Source: Taxillus chinensis
Taxonomy: Eukaryota; Streptophyta; Magnoliopsida; Santalales; Loranthaceae
Assembly: GCA_023512835.1 (NCBI GenBank)
Contig: CM042090.1
Coordinates: 54,485,365-54,549,364, forward strand
Reading direction: 5' to 3'
DNA: 64,000 bases
The position numbers and the translations under genes are program-made. This document shows, piece after piece, positions 44,619-56,165 of the stretch. The stretch's first letter is position 1, and every line of letters begins with the position of its first letter. A model generated the notes under the pieces. The model did not search any database. It saw only the letters and a list, made by a program, of their open reading frames with translations, and was not told the origin of the DNA.

Positions 44619-46918
44619 ATGGCAGAAGAAAGTAGTATGCTATTCAACACTCGCCTTAACTCCGGAGGGGCACAAGAGCCCATCCCAAATCGAAGCAGCT
44701 GTGAAAACGTCGACCAACCTCAACCTGCTGCTGCCACCGCTCCTCAACCACGGAGTTCTGGTTTTACTCTGACGAAACCGCCCAAATTCACACCTGAGCT
44801 TTTCTCCCAATGGAAAGCTCGCATGAAGATGTTTATGGTATGCCATGATCATCTTATGTGGCCATGTCTTCATCAGGAGATTCCAATTCCGATGACTATC
44901 GGAGAACATGGAGTTAGGAGGCCAAAGACGGATGCTGGAACTTACCAACGATGAAAGAGCCTGGCGGTGTGCTAGTGAAAAGGCTCGGCTTATGTTACAT
45001 CATCTTTGGATTCCGAGGCTTTCACGGACGTCCAGGGCTGCACGACAGCAAAAGCTGTTTGGGATAAACTGGCAATCTTCTATGAGGGGAGTCAGTCCTA
45101 AATGCAAAATATGATATGTGCTCTCAGACAGAATTTCGAGAGTTTCAATCACAGACCTGGCGAATCCCTTGAAAGCATCTATCGGAGATTCGGCAAGCTC
45201 ATTCTAGAGCTAAAAACTGTCAATGAGCACTACACTCAGTCTCAAATAAATGACAAGTTCTTTCGATCCTTGCCGGATCGATACTACTCCAAGCAGCTCC
45301 AGATGCAAGCTGACAAAAACTGGCCATTCACTGCCCTTGAGGAAATATATGGAGAGCTTCGGACTCATGAGGTCAGATTCAAATACATTGACCGTGATGA
45401 GAAGATAGCTCGGAAAGAAAAAGGGGTAGCCCTCAAAGCTACGGAATGCTCCAGTAATCATTAAGAGGATGATATGGATGAGTCAGAGAATTCTGACTCA
45501 GACGCAGAAGAGGAAATAACTCTTCTTATCAAATCCTTTGAATGATTCCTTCGGAAAAGTAGAAAAGGATTCAGAAGAGGTTCCTCATCATCCAGAAGGA
45601 AGGAACGATCAGAGTCAAGCTCCCAAGAATGCTTCAACTGTGGAAAACTCGGTCATTGGGCCAAGGAATGCAGAACCAAATCAAAAGTGGCTGAGAAAAG
45701 TGACAAGGTAACTCCTCGCCGTTCCACCTCAGACAACAGCAAGAACAAGAGGAAGGTGTTCGTGACAAAGTACATCAGTGGCTCGGAAGAAGAGGAAGAA
45801 TCCTCGGATGATGAGCCAACTCCTTAGCCGAACGTCTGCCTCATGGCAAATACTGAGGTACCTTCTATCTCTGAGCTCATGAGTCAATTAGAATCTCTTA
45901 TTAGTGAGCGTGATCATGAAAAGAATGAGAGACAAATAATTACTCAAATGTACAAAGATGTGGAAAGTCAGAATAAACGCCTTGAATTTACTATCACTAG
46001 ACTTGAAAAGGACATAGTTGACTTCAGAGGAAAAGAGGCTTGGTATCATGATCTAAGAGCTGAAAATCATCTGTTAAATACCAACTTAATGGGCCTAAAA
46101 GTTATCGTCAAACGACTCGAAAATGAACTGGAACAGGAAGGGAAATAAATCGTAAGTGGCTAAAATCCGGTGAAATAGCCTCTACCTTTAGGACTGATCC
46201 TGGCAACATCCGAGTCAAACCAGGCCTAGGTTCAGAACCATCAACTTCCATAGCTCAAGCTACTGAGTGCCCTTCGGATTTCACTCCTAAACTAACCAAC
46301 TTATATCCTGTTAGTACATCTAAACCATTGGATGGCTTCATTTTAGGTGGCACCATAGTTTATGACTGTGGAGTTGAGGCGGTTACTGCACTTCCCGAAG
46401 CAGTAGCACCCGTAACTAATGATGAAGGGAAGGTTGCTGCAGTTAAAGCCAAAACTGTAGCACCCAAAAAGAAAGGAAAGACTAAGGCTGACGCATCTAG
46501 GGCCAAGAGCGTGTCACCCAAACGCAAAGGATTAGGCCACAGGGAACAGAGTAGAAAGTCTGTAAAATCCAAGAGACCTGTATCCCCTGTTTGTACTTCA
46601 CATTATAGTGTCTGTTCCATCTGTAGGGAAATGGGTCATTATCACTATAAATGTTGGAGTTTATCTGATAACTGGCTTTGTAATCAAATTCAATCCAATA
46701 AAGATCAGTTTAATAAAAGGGTTTCTTTGAGCAAAACAAAATCTAAACATCAAAGGAGTGTCTCTCCCAAGAAAACCCAAATAAGAGAAGCAGTTGAAAC
46801 TAACAAGTTAAAGTCAACTTGGAGAGCTAAAAGACCTAGCAAAATCAAATCTGGAACTGTTGATAATACTGCTGCTCTCTCTAACCGCCCGAAACAAGTT
46901 TGGGCACCAAAAGTGTAA
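44619..46918 (+). pseudogene. Element C gag, few frameshifts and stops
   Basis: ATG 44619 begins MAEESSMLFNTRLN. The copia-type gag domain (FTPELFSQWKARMKMF) spans about 44760-45460. Zinc knuckle 1 (CFNCGKLGHWAKEC) lies at about 45631-45672, and a coiled-coil region at 45843-46148. Zinc knuckle 2 (CSICREMGHYHYKC) at about 46612-46654 is followed by a Lys/Ser-rich tail. Compared with B there is an extra base at about 44938 and a missing base at about 44990, plus stops near 45461, 45543, 45826 and 46146. The frame ends VWAPKV-TAA at 46918, exactly as in B. Gag would form the particle; two knuckles and the length fit Sireviruses. Confidence 0.88.
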
Positions 46919-49900
46919 ACTGTTGTCTTTTAGGAGCATCTCTGGAATGCATTGCCGGATCACTTGAAGTTAAAGGTCAATCAAAGCAAGTGGATCCTCG
47001 ATAGTGGATGCTCCGGACATATGACGGGTGATCAGACTCTGCTCGTAGAAGTTAATGAAAAACGAGGTCCATCCGTTTCATATGGTGACAACAGCAAAGG
47101 TAAGACTGTCGGGTATGGCACTTTAACTAACGGCTGTGTATCAATCACTAGAGTTGCATTAGTCGAAGGTTTAAAGTATAATTTGCTGAGTGTCAGTAAT
47201 TTATGTGACAAAGGATTTACTATTTCCTTTATGTCCAACTCCTGTACAGTAAGAGAAAACTTATCCGGAGATATTAAGTTATCCGGATCAAGAGATGGGG
47301 ACATATACTCAATGGTCTTAAGAAATAATTCTTCTGACCCTGTATGCTTTCTCACTAAAGCTTTAGATGAAGATAGTTGGTTATGGCACAAGCGATATGC
47401 ACATTTAAACTTTAAGACATTGTCTAAGTTAGCGTCACTTGATCTTGTCACTGGTCTACCTAAACTCAAATTCTCCAGAGACACTCTCTGTCGAGAATGC
47501 CAACTGGCAAACAGACCAAACACAGCTTTAAGAGCAAATCAGTTAATTCAATAACTGCTCCTCTACAACTTCTTCATATGGACCTCTGTGGTCCTATTTC
47601 TATTCCGTCACTGGCTGGTGCGAGATATACCTTTGTGGTTATCGATGATTTCACTAGATACACTTGGGTGATGTTCCTGAAATCAAAGGATCAAACTTTT
47701 GAACATCTAGTAGATCTTTTCAACTGGATAAGCAACTCACAAGGACTGAGCATAAAGTGCATCAGGAGTGATCATGGTACAGAATTTAATTTTTCAGAAA
47801 TGAGATCATATTGTTCTGAACAGGGCATATAGCATGACTTCTCTGCTCCTAGAACTCCACAACAAAATGGGGTAGCTGAGCGCAAGAATCGTACTTTAGT
47901 TGAAGGTGGTAGATCCATGTTAGCAGGGGCAACACTTCCTCTCAGTCTATGAGTTGAAGCTATGTCCACTGCCTGCTATGTTCAGAATAGAACTCTAATA
48001 AATAAATCTACCATGAAAACACCCTATGAGATGTGGAGAGGACGAAAACCTTCAATTTCACATTTCAGAGCTTTTGGGTGTACTTGCTATATATTGATAA
48101 ATGGCAAAGAGACCCAAAATAAATTTGAACCAAAATCTGATGATGGGATTTTTGTCGGATACTCACTACATAGCAAGGCTTATCGGGTCTTCAATAGAAA
48201 ACTTTTTAAAGTTGAAGAATCTATCCATGTGACCTTTGATGAAACTAATCTTGATTGGTCAACAGTTGCTTCTTCAAGTTCTAACGTACAGGTTCAAGAC
48301 AACAACATCGACTATTCCAAGTTTATGACTGTTACTGTTATACATACTGACCAACCAAGTGGCACCAAAGGAGCACAAAGAAATGATATGGACGATGCTA
48401 CGGATGACTCGGACTCTGGACTACCGTTTAGCTTCGGACATACTCCTACGGATACCCAAAATTCCGGAGCCCCTTCAAGTTCGTCCGGACTAATTAACAC
48501 TGACAGAAACAGTGTTGAAGAACCATCTAGTTCAACCGTACCTTCTAATACGGAAAGAACTGGTCCGGAAGAAGCTCAACCAGCAGATATACGTGATCCA
48601 CCAAATCTGGCAGAGCTTCAAATTATTCACGATCAACCATCACATGCACAAAATTACAGATGGACCCAAAACCATCCCTCAGATCAAGTGATTGGTGATC
48701 CTACTATTGGTGTAAGGACAAGAGCAGCCACCTCAAACATGAGTCTTTACTCGTGTTTTCTATCTCAAATAGAACCAAAGGTGGTAGATGAAGCTCTTCA
48801 GGATTCAAATTGGATAGCAGCCATGCAAGAAGAGCTGAATCAATTTAAGAGGAACAATGTGTGGTCCTTAGTACCAAGGCCTAAGTCTCAGGAAGTCATT
48901 GGAGTTAAATGGGTGTTTCGGAACAAGCTTGATATGGATGGAATAGTAATCCGGAACAAAGCCAGACTGGTAGCGAAAGGATATCGTCAAGAAGAAGGAA
49001 TAGACTATGATGAGACCTTTGCTCCAGTAGCAAGACTTGAGGCAATTCGGATGTTTCTGGCATACGCTTCATATGAAAACTTCATAGTTTATCAAATGGA
49101 CGTCAAGAGCGCATTCCTGAATGGAGATTTTCAAGAGGAGGTTTACGTAGAACAACCTCCCGGCTTCATTGAACCTAAAGCAGGACATCTGGTCTACAAA
49201 CTTCAGAAAGCTTTATACGGGTTGAAGCAAGCTCCAAGAGCCTGGTACGACACATTGTCTGAATTCCTACTAGCTCACAACTTCCAAAAAGGGAAGATTG
49301 ACACCACATTATTTCTACGAAAAGAGAAAGGACATACCCTAGTCGTACAGATATACGTGGATGATATTATCTTCGGATCAACGAATCCGAAGCTTTGTGA
49401 AGAGTTTGATAAGTTGATGACAGGCAAGTTTGAGATGAGCATGATGGGAGAACTGTCCTACTTCCTTGGAATAGAAGTTAGACAATTGAAGAAAGGAATA
49501 TTCATTAATTAAGCTAAGTACACACGTGATCTTATTAAGAAGTTTGGTATGGAAGGTTCATCTCCCGTCAAAACTCCCATGCCTGTTAGTGCCAAATTAG
49601 ATCCTGATGTGGATGGCATATCAGTAAATGTGACTGACTACAGAGGGATGATAGGATCATTGCTGTATCTAACAGCAAGTCGCCCAGACATTATGTTTGC
49701 AACTTGCATCTGTGCACGATATCAGGCGAATCCCAAGGAGTCACATATGCTTCATGTTAAACGGATATTAAGGTATCTCAAGGGAACGATGAATTTGGGA
49801 CTCTGGTACCCAAAGGAGTCCAACTTCACCTTATCCGGATACTCTGATGCCGACTTCGCTGGATGTCGCATCGACAGGAAGAGCACAAGTGGTACGTGTC

Positions 49901-50301
49901 AGTTTCTTGGAAATAGATTAATCTCATGGTTCAGTAAGAAGCAGAATTCCGTATCAACCTCTACTGCTGAGGAAGAATATATAGCTGTTGGGAGTTGCTG
50001 CGCACAGCTACTCTGGATGCAAAGTCAACTTACTAACTATGGTTTCAACATGTCATCTATTCCACTCTACTGCGACAACACTAGTGCAATTGCTATCAGC
50101 AACAATCCTATCATGCATCCTAAGACGAAGCATATTGAGGTCAGGTATCACTTCATACGTGACCATGTTCTCAAAAATCACATTTCCTTGGAACATGTTG
50201 CTACTGAAGATCAACTGGCAGACATTCTTACAAAGCCCCTACCTGATGCAAGATTCTCTGAACTACTCCTCCGATTATGTATGCTTGACTTCTCTGCATA
50301 G
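46919..50301 (+). pseudogene. Element C pol: protease, integrase, reverse transcriptase, RNase H
   Basis: Pol continues in the gag frame after TAA 46916-46918. Protease: WILDSGCSGHMTGD at about 46990-47030, intact motif. Pre-integrase: WLWHKRYAHLNFKTL and CRECQLANRP. After a frame change near 47530, integrase has Asp in HMDLCGPIS, Asp in RSDHGTEFN and Glu in NGVAERKNR; stops at 47830 and 47950 interrupt it. A long open stretch, 47962-49512, holds the linker and the complete reverse transcriptase ([40 protein letters not shown], catalytic IYVDDIIFG). A TAA at 49510 precedes RNase H (SDADFAGCRIDRKSTSG, CDNTSAIAISNNP), which ends at 50301. About four lesions separate it from a continuous frame. 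Confidence 0.92.
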
Positions 50302-51878
50302 CTTCACACTTACATTACCCAACAGTATACTTACTATCAGAACATGCATGGTGCTTCTATTGAAAGTAGAAGATACATACTGACTTTAATGCTGATCATA
50401 CTTACTGATTAACGGCTTCATGCTTCTGATATTAATATTAACTTCATATTGGGAGGATGCTTGCGTTTCCCGACTGAAGTCGTTTAAGCTAACATGACTA
50501 AAGTTTACATGATTTACCTCTTTCTGGTTTCATGATCTTAATTTCCACTGATCACCACATGACAAAAGCATGTTCATTTAGATTACTCTATTAACATGTA
50601 TAGTTGAAGAAGTGAAATGGGTTAGCTCGGAATGCCTGGTGGATGAATACTCAATCGCAATCTGATCAGCTTCTGAAGTATAGTTTTCTAATAAGATAAA
50701 CAGTGCTGTATTTCTACAAACCGGAAAGGTCAACCGAGAGGATTGCACAATCTACGGGGGAGAAAATGCTTTATATATTATTCAAGTAATACCCCCCGTA
50801 TATGTCTCATGACCTCTTTCCTGGCTGTCTATTTGAGGGGGAGTCTTTCATTGAGAGGATCAAATGATCTATGGGGGAGCTTACATTTCATCTATTACCT
50901 CAGTAATGACCCCCTAATATGTCTCGGATACTCCCTCCTCTAAACCCTTACTTCCGGATCTGACTGGACATGCTGTTTTGGATCAGAAAAGTGGCATGCT
51001 TGGATGTATTTTCTTTCTTCAACCATGCATGTTAATCGACTAATCACCTGCTTACTTTTGACATGTGTTCACTTCCTCATTTTTCACTCATGAATCCTAA
51101 ATTGGCCAAATCATATGATCTTTAATTAATCTTAGCTACGTTGTTCAGCAAGACGGTTTCGCTATGTTGACCTATATGAACTTGTGTATTGTTATTTGAC
51201 ATATGCCCTAATTCAGTAATATTGATCATTTTCACGTATGTATATGTCTCTTACATGCTTTGTAATGCATAAGTTCTGATTCTCATTAGTTCGGATTACG
51301 TCGTTTTCCACTGATTATTTTCTCTAATCCGTACTAATCCTTGCCTGTTAAGCTTTTGTATTTTCAGTTCATTTTTTTTAGCTACAGGTTCAGATTTTCT
51401 TTGCAACAGTATCGATCAATCTAGTCCATAGTCTTGGATTTGAAGTGTTGTGGTACTTCTCTTCTCTTCGACTTATTGACTGCAAAGGAATCTACTTTAC
51501 TCTCTCACCGAACTCTGTCTACTACGGACACGGTCTACTTTTTATCCGGATACTCCTCCTCGACTATTATTTACTCTGGATGATTGTCGGTTCATTCCTC
51601 CGGACTCCTGACACAGTCTAATTGCGACAATCCAAGTCTTCCTATATGTCGCGTGCTTTTGAGGAGGAATCATGATGATTCATTAAATGCAAATCTCGGG
51701 ATGCACACACACTACTCTGGATGGCAACCAGCTGTTACACTTATTTGGTCATGCGGTCTCTATGACATCGTTTCATTCGGAGGCGCATCGATATCCAGAC
51801 TAATGACATCAGCCTGTCTAGCGGGTCCCTATTTCACTCGCCAATTCCTAGACCCACTGACATTTGCGGACTCGGTCT
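50302..51878 (+). other. Element C spacer between pol and ORF3
   Basis: Non-coding, 1.6 kb. AGGATTGCACAATCTACGGGGGAG (shown only to its tract at 50753-50763), TTTGAGGGGGAGTC (about 50831) and CTATGGGGGAGC (about 50870) form a cluster of polypurine tracts with duplicated flanks, also present in B. The remainder is AT-rich with scattered small frames. Confidence 0.72.
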
Positions 51879-51999
51879 TATATGTTCTGGTCATTCCTGC
51901 GAAGCACAAGTATTGCTCATTTGAAATCCCTAAACCTCTCGTTGCTCCTTCCATCGCCAAGACCTCACCTTTCCTCTTCTCCTTCAAAGTTCATCTGCA
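51879..51999 (+). promoter_or_regulatory. Degenerate TATA and leader before ORF3 in element C
   Basis: TATATG (51879-51884) stands where B has TATAAATA, 121 bases before the ATG. The following CCCTAAACCTCTCGTTGC and pyrimidine-rich leader match B. Weaker than in B. Confidence 0.35.
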
Positions 52000-54738
52000 A
52001 TGGCACCCAGAATCTCTCTCTCCGGCGTTAATCCTGGCCATCTGGTTGATTGGAATGTTGTCTCAAACCCGCCGGACTGGTTTTTCCAACTTCGCCCTCT
52101 ACTCGAAGCCTCGCATATACTCAACTTGATCTCCAATCCTGTCGATCTTCTTATAAACGACATTCGTGAGTATTACCAACGGATCCGTTGTACCACCGAC
52201 TCAATCATCTCCTATGTTCGCGGTGAATCCATCCTCATCACCCCCGCCGTTCTCCGCGCTGCTCTCCACCTACCCCTCGGTGAACCACAGCGCCCAAATG
52301 CCGATCCAATGGCAGCATCTATGGGTTGCACCCAAAAAGGCAAGGAATACAAGGTGAAATCCTTCCAAGGTCGCTATCGCTGTATGGCGACCATACTGAG
52401 TCGCTGTTTATTGGCCCGTACTTCAGCACTGGACTCGGTTCATTACGATCTTCTCCTGGCCATGTACGGCATTTTTGAAGGTCTTCTGATGGACTGGGGG
52501 ACGTTCTTGTTTCGCCTGCTGCAGAATGGTCCCAAGAACCATTCCTTTGGGCGCATACTTAGCATTGTCTTCCGGCATCTTCATCCGGACCACTTCGCCC
52601 GCTATGATGCTGTTCCTTTTCCCTCGGTTTATTACCTCCGTCATCTTACGCCGGATGGGAACATGACAGCCCGCCGTCCTTCTGCAGCTCTCCGCATTCT
52701 CCCTGCCTCGGAACAACAAGGCAGTTCTGTTGGTGACCCCTCCGATAGCCAAGCCCTCGACGTCAGTTCTGCACCCCGATCCTCCCGGATTCGGTCCGTC
52801 GCAGCACCTTCTCTTTCTTGGGCCTCCCAGCACAGCGTTCGTGCCGACCCGTCTGAGGTTGCGGGGCCATCTCAGCGCAGTGCCCCTAAAGCTGTTTCTT
52901 CAGTCCCCTCTGCTGTGGATGTCCCTACTCCCTCTACCTCCGCTATTGCTGCCGCGGTTGACACCGCTGTTGCTGCAGCCATTGCTGATGTCCCGGATTC
53001 TCCTCCTGAAGCTCCTTTGCCTCCCCTACCTCAACCCCGAGATTACCTAGACCATCTCTCCGCTGACACTCTAACGGACCTATGGCTCCGTTTTAGCCTT
53101 GCCCACACTGCCTCCATTCCTGACAACGATCTCCGGGTGTTTTACACACGCCATACCCAATCCCTGGAGACAATGATCATCTGGAACTTGGATCATGGCT
53201 TTCTTACGCCGGCCTCCATTCCAGATGTGCCATTCCCTACCCCCTCCAGCCCAGTCCTTTCCGCCCGAGGTCCTTCCCCTGCTAAAGCTGGCCCCTCTTC
53301 TCCTGTTGACGCCATTCCCGTGGTTGACCTATCTGGTCAAAGCGGGTCAGCTGCTCCGGATGCCTCTAATGCTCCGGCTGCCCCTTCTGCTGCTGCTGAT
53401 ACTCCTGCGGACTCCTCTGCCCAGCGCGCTCCTGCTCCTGTTCATGCGGGGGAGTCCTCCAAAGCTCCGGAGTTGGTCCTTGGGCGTGCTTCCTTTGGCA
53501 CGGTTCACTCCGACGCTGTGCTCTCCGCCCAGCTGGACTGCCACGCCCAGGCTCACAGCGTCCAAATTTCCGCCATCGCCGCCAAGGTTGATGCACTTGG
53601 TGCCCAACTCCTCTCCGCTCTCACTGACTCCTCCACCTCCATGGAGCAGAAAATGGATCTCGTCGCCTCGTCCGTCCATTCTTTGTCTACCTCCTTCGCG
53701 GACCTGGCGCACACGATGGCTCGTCCTCCCATTGCTTCCCGGTGATCTGCCAAACCGGGGGAGAGAGTGCCATCTGATCCGTCTGCCCCTTCTGCTCCTT
53801 CTGCACCACAACCACCTACTCGGGCTGAGAAGTGGCCTGCCTCTTCAGTGCTTCAGGGAGTTCAAATTCCCAAACGAAGCCGCTTCTCTCAGCCAAGCTC
53901 CTCTACTACAGCTCCAGCTCCTCCTCTATCCTCCTCATCCGCAGCTGACACCTTCCTCCCATCATACACGGCGTGTGACCCTTCTGATGCGGATGAAAGC
54001 GTGCGTAAAGCAATGAAGTCCTATGCTGTGTCTTCTGCCGAGAGAAGATGTCTCTCTGACATGTACCCTTTTTCCCTGGATGACATTCGGACCCTTTGTT
54101 CGGAAAAAGGACTCTTTACAACAGAAGACATTGATAACTTCTCCAGGGCTGCTAAAATGGAGATGAGGTTGTTTCCGTCTTTATACAAGGACGGGCACTT
54201 GTTTGAAGTTCTGTCGTGCTGGAATGAAGGCTATCTTCCCAGTGTGGATCTAATTCAGTCCTTCATCGACGGAACTGCTGAGGATAGCAAGCCATGGAAA
54301 ACACTCTCAACTGTCCTCATTCCGTACCGGATCATGTCGCCACACTTCATGATGGCTGTCTTCATGATTCAGTCCAAGCAAATGATTCTCATTGATTCTC
54401 ATCAGATAGTGGAGCACTTTGTAAGAAAGAATCAATGGGAACCACTGTGTCTCAGGCTGACTGAAGCTGTGAAGAAAGCTGGTTTATATGAAGAGTTGGG
54501 CATCACACCCTTGGGTCCAACTAAGAAGCTGAAGGTGACATTCCGGGGCAAGAAGCAAGTGCCACAACAGCCGGATGGAGATAGCTGCGGGGCATTTGTC
54601 TGTTACTTCATCAAGTTATTCTTGACTGTGGGCAAATCTTGGAGCCAACACACTACTTATACGATGAAGCAGACAATGGAGCTTAAAGAAAAGGCAGCAA
54701 CTATGATCTTCAAGTATAGTAAGCCTTATGTACCTTAG
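52000..54738 (+). CDS. Element C ORF3: transposon-protein-like domain fused to a Ulp1-like (C48) protease; one in-frame stop
   Basis: One frame of 912 codons runs from ATG 52000 to TAG 54736-54738, broken only by TGA 53743-53745, where B has CGA: a CpG transition. Residues 1 to about 245 resemble 'putative plant transposon protein' domains (GESILITPAVLRAALHLP, CMATILSRCLLAR). About 250-600 is Pro/Ser/Ala-rich, with a conserved block (PRDYLDHLSADTLTDLWLRF) and a long amphipathic helix (about 510-585). About 690-912 is the protease: His782 in SPHFMMAV, Asp799 in ILIDSHQ (17 apart, as in yeast Ulp1), Gln857 and Cys863 in QQPDGDSCGAF. C48 enzymes cleave SUMO or related proteins; the substrate here is unknown. 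No signal peptide or clear membrane segment is seen, arguing against an envelope protein. It lies between pol and the 3' LTR. Confidence 0.85.
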
Positions 54739-54870
54739 TGAAAATCTTGTATTAAGGATGAATTGTATTTTGTTGCTGATAAATGAAAATTGGTTGTGAT
54801 GTGTATTTTGTATGTTATCTTTTTACACTGCTTACCAGATCAGAGTACAAGGGTTTGGGCATATCCATAA

Positions 54871-54881
54871 TTGGGGGAGAT
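54871..54881 (+). other. Element C polypurine tract
   Basis: TTGGGGGAGAT directly before the 3' LTR (54882), preceded by CATATCCATAA as in element B. Confidence 0.88.
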
Positions 54882-56165
54882 TGTTAGATCAAACCCAGAA
54901 TTTGGATAATGCTGATAAAGCCTTATGTAATTTGATATGAGATCTTTTGTGTTTATTTGATCGTTGCAGAAGATATGTTATTAATCCGGAGATGCACTCA
55001 TGAGAGTAAAGCTAAGGACAGGATACATAATCCTGATCCGGACAAGAGTGAGTGTCGTCAAATACTTGGTAAATAACCAAGTCATCAATACATACGGAAT
55101 AAGGAACATTCGCGCGGACTAAGAACTTAAAAGCTACGGATTGCGGAATATGTTCCTAGTGCCTCAAACGGACTAAGTCAAACTGATACGGAGTAAGGAA
55201 GTATTAATGAAAAATAAGGACCCGAGTCTTTATTCGCATGGAGTAAGGAAACTAGATGCGGAGTAAGGAATCTAGACAACTTTACTCATACGAAGTAAGG
55301 AAGCGCTAGTACGGAGTAAGCATTCCGAACCCTTAGACTCGCCCGGAGTAAGGAACTTACATACGGAATAAGGAACTTACATACGGAGTAAGGAACTTAC
55401 ATACGGAGTAAGCAATTTACATACGGAGTAAGGAACTTACATGCGGAGTTAGGAAGCGCTGACACGGACTAAGGATTCCAGTACTAAATAGATACGGAGT
55501 AAGCAACTACTGACACAGAGTAAGGTTCCGAGCTTCATTAGCAATGGAGTAAGGAAAATTACACCGGACCAAGAAGATACTACTTCAACTCACCGCATTT
55601 AAAGTTATCAGCTCGTGGCGTCCCGATGTAAGACAAACTTATTGAGAACCTGAAGAATTTTACACGTGGATCATCCGGATATGTGGACACAACCTCAATT
55701 GTATTTGGGAACTCACAAATGCACTTATACTCATCAGACCCAAGACCTTGAGCTCCACAAACTGCAGCAGTCAAGACAGAGAGATTACCGAGGAATAGTT
55801 AGTGCTGAACGCATTCCGGAACTACAAGTTCCAAGGTTGTCTCTTAGGAATGTTTGTATAAATATTCATACTTGTATATTTGTAAAGGAGAAGGTGTGCG
55901 AACAAGCCTGAATAACCTGTGTATGCACAAGAGCTCAAAGAAGTAATCTAGGCTAGTGTGTGAATCCCTTTGTAAACAGAGTGTAAGAGAGTCTTGCTTC
56001 TATTTTGTTGTATTTATCTCTTGATAATAAAACAAAATACTTCCACTATCCTGGTTATCTTCCATGATGATTCTATCACTTGACTAGATTAGTGTAGTGC
56101 CTTAAGAGATAAAAGAGTTTAGATAAGAGCCTATTCACCCCCCTCTATGCTCCAAGGGACCATTA
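54882..56165 (+). repeat. Element C 3' LTR
   Basis: TGTTAGATC to GGGACCATTA, 1284 bp, collinear with the 5' LTR including the 20-21-bp tandem (about 55340-55450). Confidence 0.95.

Larger units (their letters stand above)
43275..56165 (+). mobile_element. Copia element C (Sirevirus-like), full length, with a Ulp1-like third ORF
   Basis: The element is 12,891 bp long with LTRs of 1283 bp (43275-44557) and 1284 bp (54882-56165), flanked by GTTAC on both sides (43270-43274 and 56166-56170). Order: primer site, gag (44619-46918), pol in the copia order protease-integrase-reverse transcriptase-RNase H (46952-50301), a 1.7-kb spacer, ORF3 (52000-54738), purine tract, LTR. Pol has few disruptions and ORF3 only one stop. 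By eye the LTRs differ at roughly 2-3% of positions, so this is the younger of the two related copia copies. Confidence 0.95.

Noticed and set aside
53195..54016. 273-codon Leu/Pro-rich frame
   Set aside because: It is a shadow of ORF3 in another frame over GC-rich linker sequence.
52000..54738. ORF3 as a retroviral-type envelope gene
   Set aside because: It has the position of an env-like ORF, but I see no signal peptide, no clear membrane anchor, and a C48 protease domain instead.
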